NCBI GenBank assembly: GCA_002295885.1
Contig: DBGM01000037.1
Span: 45,468 to 109,467, forward strand
Direction of reading: 5' to 3'
Length of the DNA: 64,000 nt
Source of the DNA: Phycisphaerales bacterium UBA854
GTDB lineage: Bacteria > Planctomycetota > Phycisphaerae > Phycisphaerales > SM1A02
A model generated the notes under the pieces. That model saw only the letters and a program-made list of their open reading frames with translations, was not told the DNA's origin and did no database searches. Of the stretch, positions 7,724 through 17,001 are shown in pieces (position 1 is the first letter of the stretch; the number at the start of each line of letters is the position of its first letter). The position numbers and the translations under genes were made by a program.

Positions 7724-9232
7724 ATGATGCAGTTTGAAACCAACCAGCAGATGAAGCTGGGCCAGCAGATGAAGCTGAGCCCGCGGATGATCCAGTCGAT
7801 GGAGATCCTGCAGATGCCCCTGCTGGCCTTGCAGGAGCGGGTGGATCAGGAACTCGAATCGAACATCGCGTTGGACATCGCCGACGGCGACGGCAGCGGA
7901 GAGGTGGTCGACGATCGGGTCGACGACACCATTGATTCCCAGGAGATGGTGGTCGGTGAGGGGACCGATGGGGCGGACGACTTCCAGCGTCTCGAATCGC
8001 TGGAACGCGGCTACTCGGAGGCCATGGACAACGAATACTCCTCATCCAGCTTCTCGCCCTCCCGTCAGGCCGGGGAACGGGACTGGAAGATGGACGCCAT
8101 GGCGAACCTGGAGGGCCGCGGCAAGCCGCTGGCGGATCAGCTTCAGCACCAATGGACGTTCGCGGAGGTCGATCCCGAGATCGAGGCTGCGGGACTCCTG
8201 CTCATTCAGAACATCACCGACGAAGGACTGCTCGGTTCGGACCTGGAGACAATCCTCGAACAGCATCCGGAGGCCGTGGAGCGGGGGATCACGCTCGAAC
8301 GTCTCGAAGCGGCCCTGCCCATCCTCCAGCGATGGCTGGATCCGCCGGGCATCGGGGCCCGCAGCACGAAGGAGTGTCTGCTGCTTCAGGTCGAGGCCTG
8401 TCAGCAGCAGGGGGACGACTCGGAGGACTGGGAGGTCGTGGGGCGACTCATCGAGGAGCACATGGAGGATCTGGTCCAGAACCGTCTGCCGCGGATCGCG
8501 AGCGAGACGGGGCTCACCATCGATCAGGTCCGCGATGCGATGGCCCTGATGCACCGGTTGAATCTGTCCCCCGGGCGCGAACTCGTCCAGGTGGATGTCC
8601 CGCCGATCATTCCCGACGTCATCGTCGAATACGACCAGGAGGCTGATGCCTACATCGCCGCCCTCTGCGACGGGATGCTGCCTCCTCTGCGGGTCTCACC
8701 GCGGTACCGGGAGATGGCCAAGGACGATTCCCTCGACAAGGAGACCCGGGGCTTCATCAGCCGGAACGTGAGCAATGCCCAGTGGCTCATCGAATCGATC
8801 AACCAGCGATCGAACTCGCTGCTGCGGGTGGTCAACGTGGTGCTGAGCCGTCAGCGGGAGTTCTTCGATCTGGGGCCGCAGCACCTCAAGCCCATGCCGA
8901 TGGTCGATGTGGCCGAGCAGCTGGGCGTCCACGTCGCGACGGTGAGCCGAGCGGTGGCCGACAAGTGGATGCAGACGCCGCGGGGGATGATCCGGCTGCG
9001 GCGGTTCTTCTCCGGCGGTACCGAGACGGAGTCGGGGCGCAACGTCAGCTGGGAGGCGGTCAAGGAGATCCTGCGTGAGATCGTCGAGGGGGAGGACCGG
9101 TCCAAGCCGCTCAGCGACGAGATGCTGGCGGTGGCCCTCAAGGAACGTGGAATCGACATCGCCCGACGCACGGTCGTCAAGTACCGGCAGCAGCTGGGAA
9201 TTCCTCCGGCGCGGCTTCGCAAGCAGTTCTGA
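7724..9232 (+). CDS. rpoN: RNA polymerase sigma-54 factor
   Basis: The alternative sigma factor that needs AAA+ activators. The 502-residue protein has the Gln/Leu-rich region I (residues 1-45, with repeated QQMKL and SMEILQMPLLAL), an acidic variable region II (about 50-110), the core-binding domain, the HTH region near MVDVAEQLGVHVATVSRAVAD and the C-terminal RpoN box ARRTVVKYR. Length is usual for the family. The Shine-Dalgarno is weak. It converges on frr with 6 bp between stops. No sigma-54 activator gene is seen in the window. Confidence 0.97.
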   Translation: MMQFETNQQMKLGQQMKLSPRMIQSMEILQMPLLALQERVDQELESNIALDIADGDGSGEVVDDRVDDTIDSQEMVVGEGTDGADDFQRLESLERGYSEAMDNEYSSSSFSPSRQAGERDWKMDAMANLEGRGKPLADQLQHQWTFAEVDPEIEAAGLLLIQNITDEGLLGSDLETILEQHPEAVERGITLERLEAALPILQRWLDPPGIGARSTKECLLLQVEACQQQGDDSEDWEVVGRLIEEHMEDLVQNRLPRIASETGLTIDQVRDAMALMHRLNLSPGRELVQVDVPPIIPDVIVEYDQEADAYIAALCDGMLPPLRVSPRYREMAKDDSLDKETRGFISRNVSNAQWLIESINQRSNSLLRVVNVVLSRQREFFDLGPQHLKPMPMVDVAEQLGVHVATVSRAVADKWMQTPRGMIRLRRFFSGGTETESGRNVSWEAVKEILREIVEGEDRSKPLSDEMLAVALKERGIDIARRTVVKYRQQLGIPPARLRKQF

Positions 9233-9238
9233 TCGAAA

Positions 9239-9805
9239 TTACGACGCGTCCTCGATCTCGGACATCTTCTGGGTGCAGATGTCGTCGATCCGCTTGGTGA
9301 CGTCCTTGGTCAGGTCGTCGATGTTGGACTTGGAGATCTTTCCGAGATCCTCGGAGAACGGGTTGCTCTTGTCCTTGATCATGGCGTCGATCTTCTTGAC
9401 CGCGTCGCGCCGCTCGTTGCGGATCGCGACCTTGGAGTCCTCGGAGAGCTTCTTGACCTGTCCCGCGAGCTGCTTGCGACGTTCCGCGGAGGGAGGCGGG
9501 AGGTGGATGCGAATCGCGTCGCCTTCGACCGAGGGGTTCAGGCCAAGGTCGGTCGACTCCAGCGCCTTGGCGATGGAGTTCTTCGTGGTCGGGTCGAATG
9601 GCTTTACGAGGATCTGGGTCGGTTCGGGCACGCTGACCCCGGCGACGTCGCGCAGGTCGCACATGGATCCGTAGCATTCGACCTTGAGGAACTCGACCAG
9701 TGCCGTGCTGGCGCGTCCGGTCCGGATGCCCCGGAGTTCGAGCTCGAAGTGCTCGATGGTCTTGTCCATCTTGGTCGTCGATTCGCGGAGGACGTCGTCA
9801 CTCAT
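9239..9805 (-). CDS. frr: Ribosome recycling factor
   Basis: Splits post-termination ribosomes together with EF-G. The 188-residue protein has the family pattern: N-terminal helix with FELELRGIRTGRAS, the strand region with IKPFDPT-like VKPFDPTTK, the central IRIHLPPPSAERR and a long C-terminal helix. ATG at 9805 is chosen because AAGGA lies 8 bases upstream; ATG 9811 is too close to that site. It lies 56 bp downstream of pyrH, the common pyrH-frr pair. Confidence 0.97.
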   Translation of the reverse strand: MSDDVLRESTTKMDKTIEHFELELRGIRTGRASTALVEFLKVECYGSMCDLRDVAGVSVPEPTQILVKPFDPTTKNSIAKALESTDLGLNPSVEGDAIRIHLPPPSAERRKQLAGQVKKLSEDSKVAIRNERRDAVKKIDAMIKDKSNPFSEDLGKISKSNIDDLTKDVTKRIDDICTQKMSEIEDAS

Positions 9806-9861
9806 CGTCATGTTCCTTGCCGGTCACCGGTGCTGGGACGGGCGTTCGTGTCTCGTGGCGA

Positions 9862-10629
9862 TCACGCCCGGTTTGCGGGGGTGGATCTCGGTTGTGCAGC
9901 CTCGGCCGCGGAGGTCAGCAGGGTGCCGATCGGTTCGCCGTCGATCACCCGCTTGATGTTGCCGTGCTGCTTGAAGTCGAAGACCACCACGGGAAGATTC
10001 CGCTCCATGCACATGGACAGGGCGGTCAGATCCATCACGCCCAACTGGCGTTCGAGGGCCTCCTGGTAGCTGAGCACGTCGTAGCGGGTGGCTGAGGCGT
10101 TCTTCGCAGGATCCGAGTCGTAGATGCCGTCGACCTTCGTCGCCTTCAGGAGGATGTCCACGTTGAGTTCGGTGGCCCGCAGCGAAGCACAGGTGTCGGT
10201 CGTGAAGAAGGGGTTTCCGGTGCCCGCGACCAGAATGATGATCCGGCCCTTCTCGAAGTGCCGGATGGCCCGCTTCCGGATGAAGGGTTCCGCGATGGCG
10301 GGCACGTCGATCGCCGACATGACCCGTGCCTGGTGGCCGCAGGTCTCGATGGCCTCCTTCAGGGCCATACCGTTCATGATGGTTCCGAGCATGCCCATGT
10401 AGTCGGCGGTGGACTGGTCGATGTCGATCCGTTTCGACAGATCGGCGCCCCGGAGCATGTTGCCGCCGCCGACGACCACCGCGATCTGCGTCCCGGACTG
10501 GGCGGCGGACACGATCTCCTCGGAGATGGTTCTCAGTTCGTTGGCGTCGATGCCGAAGCCGCCCGGGGAGGAGAAGCTCTCTCCGCTGATCTTGAGGAGG
10601 ACTCGCTTGTAGAACGGATGGTCTGGCAT
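9862..10629 (-). CDS. pyrH: UMP kinase
   Basis: Phosphorylates UMP to UDP in pyrimidine synthesis. The 255-residue protein of the amino acid kinase fold shows VLLKISGESF, the nucleotide loop AVVVGGGNMLRG, and YMGMLGTIMNGMALKEAIE. Start 10629 is supported by AAGGTG six bases upstream and by alignment with the normal N-terminus of the family; a longer frame to 10752 has no support. Paired with frr. Confidence 0.96.
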   Translation of the reverse strand: MPDHPFYKRVLLKISGESFSSPGGFGIDANELRTISEEIVSAAQSGTQIAVVVGGGNMLRGADLSKRIDIDQSTADYMGMLGTIMNGMALKEAIETCGHQARVMSAIDVPAIAEPFIRKRAIRHFEKGRIIILVAGTGNPFFTTDTCASLRATELNVDILLKATKVDGIYDSDPAKNASATRYDVLSYQEALERQLGVMDLTALSMCMERNLPVVVFDFKQHGNIKRVIDGEPIGTLLTSAAEAAQPRSTPANRA

Positions 10630-10767
10630 GCTGGGCACCTTGTTCGAACAGGCATTGGACCCTCTCGGGCGGGCAGGGTCAAGCAGGATCCGGATTGTCT
10701 CCACGGATCCGGAACGGTCCGTACCGGCGGTCGAATCCGGTATATCCTTCATTCAGGACCCCGTTTC

Positions 10768-11757
10768 ATGCATGAGCGACAGACAACCAGGGGGGGCGAT
10801 TTGCCGGTCGACGGCTCGCTTGCCGCCCAGGTGCAGGAGGTGCGGCAGCAGCAGAAGCTGCTTCGCCAGGCCCGACTCCGCAATCTCCTTCTGTGGGCGG
10901 TCCTGCTGTCGATTCTGTTCCACATCGGACTCATGATCTGTCTGCATCTGATCGAGCGGGCTCGTGTCCAGCCGCCGGTCCAGGAGTTCCAGGTGTCCAT
11001 CGCCTCGCTGCTGCCCGAGGAGGAGCTCACCGACCTGCCCGACAGCACCCTCCAGCAGCCGGCGGAATCCACGCTGGACAGCCTCGATGATCTGCTGGAT
11101 TCCACCGAGCAGGGCGCTCTGACCGCCGATTCGAGTGCGGCCGAACTCGAGTTCACCGGTGTCGGAGCGACGCCGACCCTGGGGGGGGCGGGCGCCCGTG
11201 GAAACGTCGAGGGACTCGGGGGATCCGGTGCAGCGGGTTCCTTCTTCGGCATCACCACCGCCGGCCGTCGGTTCGCCTACATCGTGGACCGGTCCGGTTC
11301 CATGGAAGGGGACCGGATGAAGGAGGCGAAGAAGGAACTGCTTCGTTCCATCCGCAGCCTTCCCGACTACGCCAAGTTCTACATCGTGTTTTACGGCGGA
11401 TCGATCGAGGAGCCGGAGATGCAGGAGTCCTGGCTCATGGCGAGGTCGCCGATCATCAACGGCGTGTCCGAGTGGATCCGTCGTCTGAATGCCGCCGGGG
11501 GGACGATCCCGCTTCCCGCCTTCCGCCGCGTCTTCGGTCTGGAGGAGCGCCCCGATGTGATCTTCTTCCTCACCGACGGCGACATCACCTCGATGTCGGC
11601 GCAGCAGGTCGCGGAGCTGAACGACCGCGGGCTGCGCACGGTGATTAATACGATCGCCTTCGGAGACGACGCCAGCCAGGATCTTCTGGTCCAGATCGCA
11701 CAGGACTCCGGTGGCGTCTATCGATTCGTCGACACCAGCAAGGGGCGACGCCCATGA
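10768..11757 (+). CDS. Membrane-anchored von Willebrand factor A (VWA) domain protein
   Basis: First gene of an eight-gene overlapping operon. The 329-residue product has a basic, Gln-rich coiled N-terminus, one membrane helix (about 40-61), an acidic Ser/Leu linker (70-130), a Gly-rich hinge (135-158) and a VWA domain from about 167. The MIDAS metal site is intact: Asp174-x-Ser176-x-Ser178 (DRSGS), a Thr around 246 and LTDGD at 268-272. VWA domains bind protein partners through a metal ion. With one N-terminal helix the VWA domain probably faces the periplasm. ATG 10768 has AGGA 11 bases upstream. Pairing with the TolQ/TolR genes suggests it is part of one envelope machine. Confidence 0.88.
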   Translation: MHERQTTRGGDLPVDGSLAAQVQEVRQQQKLLRQARLRNLLLWAVLLSILFHIGLMICLHLIERARVQPPVQEFQVSIASLLPEEELTDLPDSTLQQPAESTLDSLDDLLDSTEQGALTADSSAAELEFTGVGATPTLGGAGARGNVEGLGGSGAAGSFFGITTAGRRFAYIVDRSGSMEGDRMKEAKKELLRSIRSLPDYAKFYIVFYGGSIEEPEMQESWLMARSPIINGVSEWIRRLNAAGGTIPLPAFRRVFGLEERPDVIFFLTDGDITSMSAQQVAELNDRGLRTVINTIAFGDDASQDLLVQIAQDSGGVYRFVDTSKGRRP

Positions 11758-12881
11758 ACCCCGCCGTGCTCGTCGTCGCCCTGGCCCTGCTCGCCGCGGA
11801 CGAAATCCGTCCTCGCGGTGGGGACCCCGTCATCGAATGCTCGGTCACCCGGGTGGACGAGGACGGTGTCCGGTTCACGCGCGGCGAGGAACTACCCGTC
11901 ACGATGTCGTGGGATCGCATCGCGGATGTGCGACTCGAGGACGATCGGATCCCGCGTCTGGCGGAGCATCTGGAGACCGCCCGCCAGCTCTGGAGGGCCC
12001 GGGTTCGACTGGAACGGGGAGACGTCGGGCTCGCCGAACCGATCTTCGAACTGCTGTTCCCCGACTTCGTCGGTCGTTCCAGCGAGACCGCTCTGGTGGT
12101 GGCCGAGGGGCTGCTTCGCTGTCGCCTGATGCGGGGGGAGATCGACTCCGCTCTGCTGCCGGCGTTGGAGGTGGCACGACTGCGGCGGGCCGGCATCGAT
12201 ACCGCGAGCTACCGGACGCTCCAGCCGCCCTCGCAGGGAGGCACCAATTCCGGATTGACGCACCTGTGGGATGAACGCACGGGGCTCTGTCCGTACTTGC
12301 CTCCGGCCTGGGTCGGTAACGCGGGGCTGCGTTCCCGCGTCGCCGAACTGGATCAATGGGATGCAGGCGACGATGCCCAACTGCGGGCGATCGCCGATCT
12401 CTACGCCGGGACCATCCGCCGGTCGCTGGGGGAGGAGGTCCCTCCGGTGGATCTCGATGCTCCCGGATTCCAGGAACAACCCGGGGTGCTGCTTCTGGGG
12501 ATGCTTTCCAACGCGCAGCATCACGATCCCGACGTGCGGGCTTCGGCCCGGCGGGCGATGGAGTCCGGCCTGGCCGCCATGTCGCCGTGGGCGGAGTGCT
12601 GGACTCGCTACCAGTTGGGCTGCTCCATGATCATGGAGACCGGAACCGGCCAGCAGCGCCGGGGCCTGCTCTCCCTCTCCCACGTACCGGCCCGGTGGGA
12701 CCAGTCGCAGCCGTACCTGTCCGGACTGGCCATGGCAGTGATGGCCCGGCATTTCGAGTCGATGGGCGAGGCGGACGCCGCCCACCGGCTGCGGACCGAT
12801 CTTCGACGATTGCATTCCGGCCACCCGGTGCTACGCCGGGGTGTCCCGGACCAACATCCAGAGAACAAGGAGGCTCCATGA
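11754..12881 (+). CDS. Unknown exported protein in the TolQ/TolR operon
   Basis: A 375-residue protein starting at the ATGA that overlaps the VWA stop. It begins with a short hydrophobic stretch (residues 3-15), probably a signal peptide, then a small beta-rich region (about 20-65) and long Leu/Ala/Arg-rich helical segments that look like degenerate TPR-type repeats. I recognise no named domain. Its coupling to the VWA and TolQ genes suggests a periplasmic subunit of the same system. Confidence 0.75.
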   Translation: MNPAVLVVALALLAADEIRPRGGDPVIECSVTRVDEDGVRFTRGEELPVTMSWDRIADVRLEDDRIPRLAEHLETARQLWRARVRLERGDVGLAEPIFELLFPDFVGRSSETALVVAEGLLRCRLMRGEIDSALLPALEVARLRRAGIDTASYRTLQPPSQGGTNSGLTHLWDERTGLCPYLPPAWVGNAGLRSRVAELDQWDAGDDAQLRAIADLYAGTIRRSLGEEVPPVDLDAPGFQEQPGVLLLGMLSNAQHHDPDVRASARRAMESGLAAMSPWAECWTRYQLGCSMIMETGTGQQRRGLLSLSHVPARWDQSQPYLSGLAMAVMARHFESMGEADAAHRLRTDLRRLHSGHPVLRRGVPDQHPENKEAP

Positions 12882-13579
12882 GCGATCTGATTCCCATGCT
12901 GCTGGGCATGGCGGCGGGCGACGCGCCCAAGACGTGGTGGGACACCGTCCTGAAAGGAGGGACGGTCGGCTTCATCATCATCATCCTGAGCATCGTCGCC
13001 CTGGGGCTGGTGGTCTACCATTTCATTCAGATCCGTCGCAGTGCCGTCCTCCCGGACGGTCAGCTCGAGGAGCTCGAGCAGCGGATGTCGGCCGGAAACA
13101 TCGATGGTGCCTTGGAGTACTGCCTCGATCCGGTGCACGATTCGTTTCTCACCCGGGTGCTCGGAGCGGGGCTGCTTCGGTACCAGCGTTCCGCCTTCGG
13201 GGTGTTTGAGATCAAGAACGCCATCGAGGAGGCCGGTGAGGACCAGACGGCCCGGCTCTACCGGACGACCGACGGTCTGGGCGTGATCGGTACGATCTCG
13301 CCGCTGCTGGGTCTGCTGGGAACGGTGATCGGCATGGTCGGTGCGTTCGATTCGGTATCCCGCAGCGCAGGATCCAACTACGAGGAGCTGGCCTCGAACA
13401 TCAGCCTGGCTCTGGTCACGACCCTGATGGGCCTCATCCTCGCCATTCCCTGCGTGGCCTTGTACACCTATTTCCGCAACCGCATCGATTCGCTCGCCTC
13501 CGAGTCGGCCCGTGAGATCGATCGTCTGCTCCTGCATCTGGAGGAGGGCGGCGGCCGTTCCGCCGGATCCGCTCCGTGA
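12878..13579 (+). CDS. MotA/TolQ/ExbB-family proton channel protein
   Basis: A 233-residue inner-membrane protein with three helices (27-50, 136-156, 174-198) and the cytoplasmic loop typical of TolQ/ExbB. The second helix region GVIGTISPLLGLLGTVIGM and the third with SLALVTTLMGL carry the pore-lining Thr/Pro/Gly pattern of the family. With ExbD/TolR proteins it uses the proton gradient to drive a periplasmic partner. AAGGAGG stands 5 bases before the ATG, the best ribosome site in the operon, and fits the high stoichiometry of this subunit (five per complex in known systems). It overlaps its neighbour as ATGA. Confidence 0.95.
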   Translation: MSDLIPMLLGMAAGDAPKTWWDTVLKGGTVGFIIIILSIVALGLVVYHFIQIRRSAVLPDGQLEELEQRMSAGNIDGALEYCLDPVHDSFLTRVLGAGLLRYQRSAFGVFEIKNAIEEAGEDQTARLYRTTDGLGVIGTISPLLGLLGTVIGMVGAFDSVSRSAGSNYEELASNISLALVTTLMGLILAIPCVALYTYFRNRIDSLASESAREIDRLLLHLEEGGGRSAGSAP

Positions 13580-14016
13580 GATTTCGAGGACGCACAGCCC
13601 GGTCCCGGTCGCTCATGGTCGAACTGACTCCGATGATCGACGTGGTGTTCCTGCTCATCGTGTTCTTCATGGTGACGTCCGAGTTCGCACGGGATGTGCG
13701 GGCGGACCTGGAACTGCCGCAGCTCGAAGGAGAGCAGCGTCCCGAGCCCGAGGAGGCGGGGCTGATCATCAACATTCGTGCGGACGGAGCCATCGTGCTT
13801 TCGGTCTCCGACGAACCGATGGATCTGATCGAACTCGGAGTGCGGCTGCGTGCCGTCTTCAGCGAAGAGGGGGCCAGTGAGGCGAGGGTGCTGGTGCGGG
13901 CCGATGCCCGTGCATCCACCACCCGGCTCAACGAGGTCGTTCGGCTGCTGCATGATGCCGGTGTCGGCTCGACCAGGATGGGAACCGAGGTGCCGTCGGA
14001 GCGGTCTGCTCCATGA
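13576..14016 (+). CDS. ExbD/TolR-family protein, copy 1
   Basis: A 146-residue protein with a basic N-terminus, one membrane helix (about 18-35) carrying the essential proton-path Asp22 in PMIDVVFLLIVFF, and a periplasmic ExbD-type domain (about 60-140). It starts at GTG overlapping the TolQ stop as GTGA. It is the expected partner of the TolQ-like protein. A second, diverged ExbD follows directly. Confidence 0.94.
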   Translation: MRFRGRTARSRSLMVELTPMIDVVFLLIVFFMVTSEFARDVRADLELPQLEGEQRPEPEEAGLIINIRADGAIVLSVSDEPMDLIELGVRLRAVFSEEGASEARVLVRADARASTTRLNEVVRLLHDAGVGSTRMGTEVPSERSAP

Positions 14017-14435
14017 GATTCCAGAAGCGAAGGTCGCGGGTACGGGTCGATCGACTGACGATGAATCTCGCCAGCATGATCGATGTGACCTTCCTGCTGC
14101 TGGTGTATTTCATCGTGAGCACCGTGATGGCCCGACCGGAAGACCAGCTCACGTCCGCGATCCAGACCCGTGATGCGGAGAGTGCCGGAGCGGAAATCGA
14201 CTACCAGCCACAGGTCGTGGAAGTGGTCGCCATCGACGGAGTACCGTTCTACGTGATCGGAAATCGTCGCCTCGGGGATCTGGCCGGACTGCGGAGGGTG
14301 CTCGAGGATCTGCCCACCGAGCTGGGGGTCTTCATCCGGGTCTCCGCCGACCTTCCCGTCGACTTCGCACTTGCGGCCGTCCAGGCCGCCCGGGACGCAG
14401 GATTCGAGCAGGTGACCTATGTGCCGCAGGACTAG
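14013..14435 (+). CDS. ExbD/TolR-family protein, copy 2
   Basis: A 140-residue ExbD-like protein with a basic N-terminus, membrane helix with Asp24 in SMIDVTFLLLVYF and a periplasmic domain that differs clearly from copy 1. It starts at the ATGA overlapping copy 1. ExbB-type motors hold an ExbD dimer inside the channel, so two different adjacent copies could form a heterodimer; this is an inference. Confidence 0.93.
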   Translation: MRFQKRRSRVRVDRLTMNLASMIDVTFLLLVYFIVSTVMARPEDQLTSAIQTRDAESAGAEIDYQPQVVEVVAIDGVPFYVIGNRRLGDLAGLRRVLEDLPTELGVFIRVSADLPVDFALAAVQAARDAGFEQVTYVPQD

Positions 14436-17001
14436 TCGATGGGTCGTCATCCTGCTGGCCTGTCTCGCGGCCGGAGCGGCCAGAGGCGATGACGTGGCCC
14501 TCTTCCTCGAGGCGCGGGGGTTCGATCGGCTTCTGGTGCTGCATCTCGAGGAGCAGTTGGACGATCTTGTCGGGGAGGATCGATCGGATGCGGCGAGACG
14601 TCTGGCACGGCTGTACGCACAGCTGCTGATGGTGACGGACGATCCCGTGGAACGGACCTACCTCGAGACCCGCGGCATGCAGTTGATCGAAGGGATTCCC
14701 GCGGGGGAAGTCGACGATCTGCGGGTCGAACTGCTCAACGGACGGTACCTGGTCGCCGAGGACATCGCCGAACGTCACCGTCTCCGCCTCGACGATCTGG
14801 GGGAGACGCAGCGGGCCATCGAGATTCTCGACCGGCTGCTCGAGGAGCTGGAGGGCATCCGAATCCGCGCTCTCAAGCAGACGGAGGATCTCGGGCGGGC
14901 GATCGAACGCGGTACGCCGTTTCGTTCCACGTCGCGTCGCGAAAAGCTGCTGCGCAAGGAGCAGCTGTTGCGACGGGTCGACTACCTCCTGGGCTGGGCG
15001 TACTACTACCGGGCGTGGCTCTCCGACGATCCCTTGACGGCTGAGCGGGCGGAAACCGCCTTCTCCACGTTGCTGGAGCTCGAGCCGGGTTCGATCCGGC
15101 CGGAATACGTCTCCCGGGATCTCCGCAGTCGCGAGATCGTGGCGTGGTCGATCCTCGGCATGGCCGCCAGTCGGGGCATGACCCAGACGGCGGCCTCATC
15201 GATCAGCCAGTGGTTCGACCTCCTCGAAGACGACACGGTGCCGGATTCCATCCGGACGATCCTGCCGGGGTGGCGTCTCGCCGTGCTGCTCGACAACGGC
15301 CGGTACGACGAAGCCGCGGCACGGCTGGATTCGATCGAAGGCGACGGAACCGTGGCTCCGACGTCCTGGTGGCGGATGGCGGCCGTGCATGCTCTGGATG
15401 CACCAGATTCCGCGTCGTCACGTCGTCTGGCGGATCGATCGATTGCCGAACTTGCCGCCCGCAATGCCCTGAACCACTTGTACGACCTCGTCGAGCGATA
15501 CGGAGACATGCTCTCGGATCGGGACGGATTCGCGATCTCCTACGCCCGGGGCGTGTTGCTCTTCGAGGAGGCCAAGGCGCTGGCGGGCGACGGGGAGGCC
15601 GCCCCCGACGATGCGACGCGGACCGCGTGGCGCGAGGCGGGGCTTCAACTCGACGCCGCACTCAATGCATCGGATGGAGCCCGTTGGGGATCCGCTCAGA
15701 TCGCCTGCGGTGCCTTGCTGGGGTGGTGTCGATACCTCGAAGGAAGCTACGAAACGGCCCGAGATCGCTTCCTCTGGGTTCTGGAGCAGCCCGAACCGAC
15801 GCGGCACGAAGAGGCTCTCTGGATGGCGATCGTCTGCCAGGACCGGCTGGTGCGTTCGGAATCGGACGGGGCATCGGCCCAGCGGCTCGAGGATCTGGTC
15901 GACCGGTATCTGGCGAGATTTCCCGGGGGTGCCCGCTCGGGTGAACTCGTGGTTCGCCGTTCGGATCTCACTGAACCCTCGTTCGATGCGGTGGACGCAC
16001 TGCTGGAAATCGGTGAGGACGACGCCGTGTGGGATCGAGCCCAGCAGCAGGCGGCACGGATGCTGTACCGGTTGTACTCCGAAGCGACCGGCGATGGAGT
16101 CACGGAACCCGGCAGTCGCTACCTGTCGACGGCGGTGCCCCTGCTCATGCGTGATCTGGAACTGGGTCGGTCCGACCCCGAAGCGGCCGGGCGGGCCGTG
16201 GCCCGCAGCCGACGTGTTCTGGAGGTGGCACTGGACCAGCGTCTGTTGCGACTGGTCGCCGCTTCGACGGTGCTCGACGAATGCCTGGAACCTCGACTGG
16301 TGGTCGAGCCGCCGGAGGGGTATGCGCAGGAAATGGGGTATCGCAGTGTGCAGTTGGCATTGCAGCAAAGCCGAATCGAAGCGGCCGCGGCGGCGGTGGA
16401 TGAACTGGTTCTCAGCGATCCGGGCGGACTCTGGACCCGTCGCGCCGTCCGGGAACTCTTCCGGCGTTCGCTTGCGGAGTGGAAGCAGGCCGGCCCCGAC
16501 GCGGATCGTCGCGACGATTCACTGCGACTCATCCGATTCGGCCGACTCATTCTCGACGAACATTCGACGATTGCGGAAGCCTTTGAACAGCCCGGGCTGG
16601 TGGCGGTGGCATCCGCCGTCGCGGCCGCCGAGCTCGATCTCTGGCTGCGTGGAGGTGATGCGACAACCGCACGTCAGGCCTGGCTTCTGTACGGCGATCT
16701 GCTTTCGGTCCACCCCAGGAATCAATCATTCCTGCGTGGAAGAGGTCTTCTTGCGGTTTCGCAGGATGACCGTGAAGAGGGCATTCGATGCTGGCGTCTG
16801 CTGGTGAGCGGCACGGCGTCGGGGAGTGAAGCCTGGTTCGAAGCGAGGGTGAATCTGCTGGAACTGCTTTCGGCTCTGGATCCCGATCATGTCCGCGGAG
16901 TCCTGCAGCAGCATCTGGTGCTGTTTCCCGAATGGGGGCCGGAACCCTGGGGAGGGCGGTTGCGTGCGGTCCGTGACCGTCTGGGGGGTGGAGCTCCATG
17001 A
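14419..17001 (+). CDS. Large exported helical-repeat protein of the TolQ/TolR operon
   Basis: 860 residues with a clear signal peptide (basic start, hydrophobic 8-20, cut near AARG-DD at 22-23), then a long all-helical body rich in Leu, Arg, Asp and Glu, resembling TPR or Sel1-like solenoids without a clean consensus. It overlaps the second ExbD gene by 17 bp. Predicted periplasmic. It may be the effector moved or recruited by the proton channel, since no TonB, TolA or MotB is present. No enzyme motif was recognised. Confidence 0.78.
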   Translation: MCRRTSRWVVILLACLAAGAARGDDVALFLEARGFDRLLVLHLEEQLDDLVGEDRSDAARRLARLYAQLLMVTDDPVERTYLETRGMQLIEGIPAGEVDDLRVELLNGRYLVAEDIAERHRLRLDDLGETQRAIEILDRLLEELEGIRIRALKQTEDLGRAIERGTPFRSTSRREKLLRKEQLLRRVDYLLGWAYYYRAWLSDDPLTAERAETAFSTLLELEPGSIRPEYVSRDLRSREIVAWSILGMAASRGMTQTAASSISQWFDLLEDDTVPDSIRTILPGWRLAVLLDNGRYDEAAARLDSIEGDGTVAPTSWWRMAAVHALDAPDSASSRRLADRSIAELAARNALNHLYDLVERYGDMLSDRDGFAISYARGVLLFEEAKALAGDGEAAPDDATRTAWREAGLQLDAALNASDGARWGSAQIACGALLGWCRYLEGSYETARDRFLWVLEQPEPTRHEEALWMAIVCQDRLVRSESDGASAQRLEDLVDRYLARFPGGARSGELVVRRSDLTEPSFDAVDALLEIGEDDAVWDRAQQQAARMLYRLYSEATGDGVTEPGSRYLSTAVPLLMRDLELGRSDPEAAGRAVARSRRVLEVALDQRLLRLVAASTVLDECLEPRLVVEPPEGYAQEMGYRSVQLALQQSRIEAAAAAVDELVLSDPGGLWTRRAVRELFRRSLAEWKQAGPDADRRDDSLRLIRFGRLILDEHSTIAEAFEQPGLVAVASAVAAAELDLWLRGGDATTARQAWLLYGDLLSVHPRNQSFLRGRGLLAVSQDDREEGIRCWRLLVSGTASGSEAWFEARVNLLELLSALDPDHVRGVLQQHLVLFPEWGPEPWGGRLRAVRDRLGGGAP

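Noticed and set aside
10741..10748. TATATCCT as promoter of the VWA operon
   Set aside because: There is no -35 box at a fitting distance and the element is too weak to list, although some promoter must lie close by.
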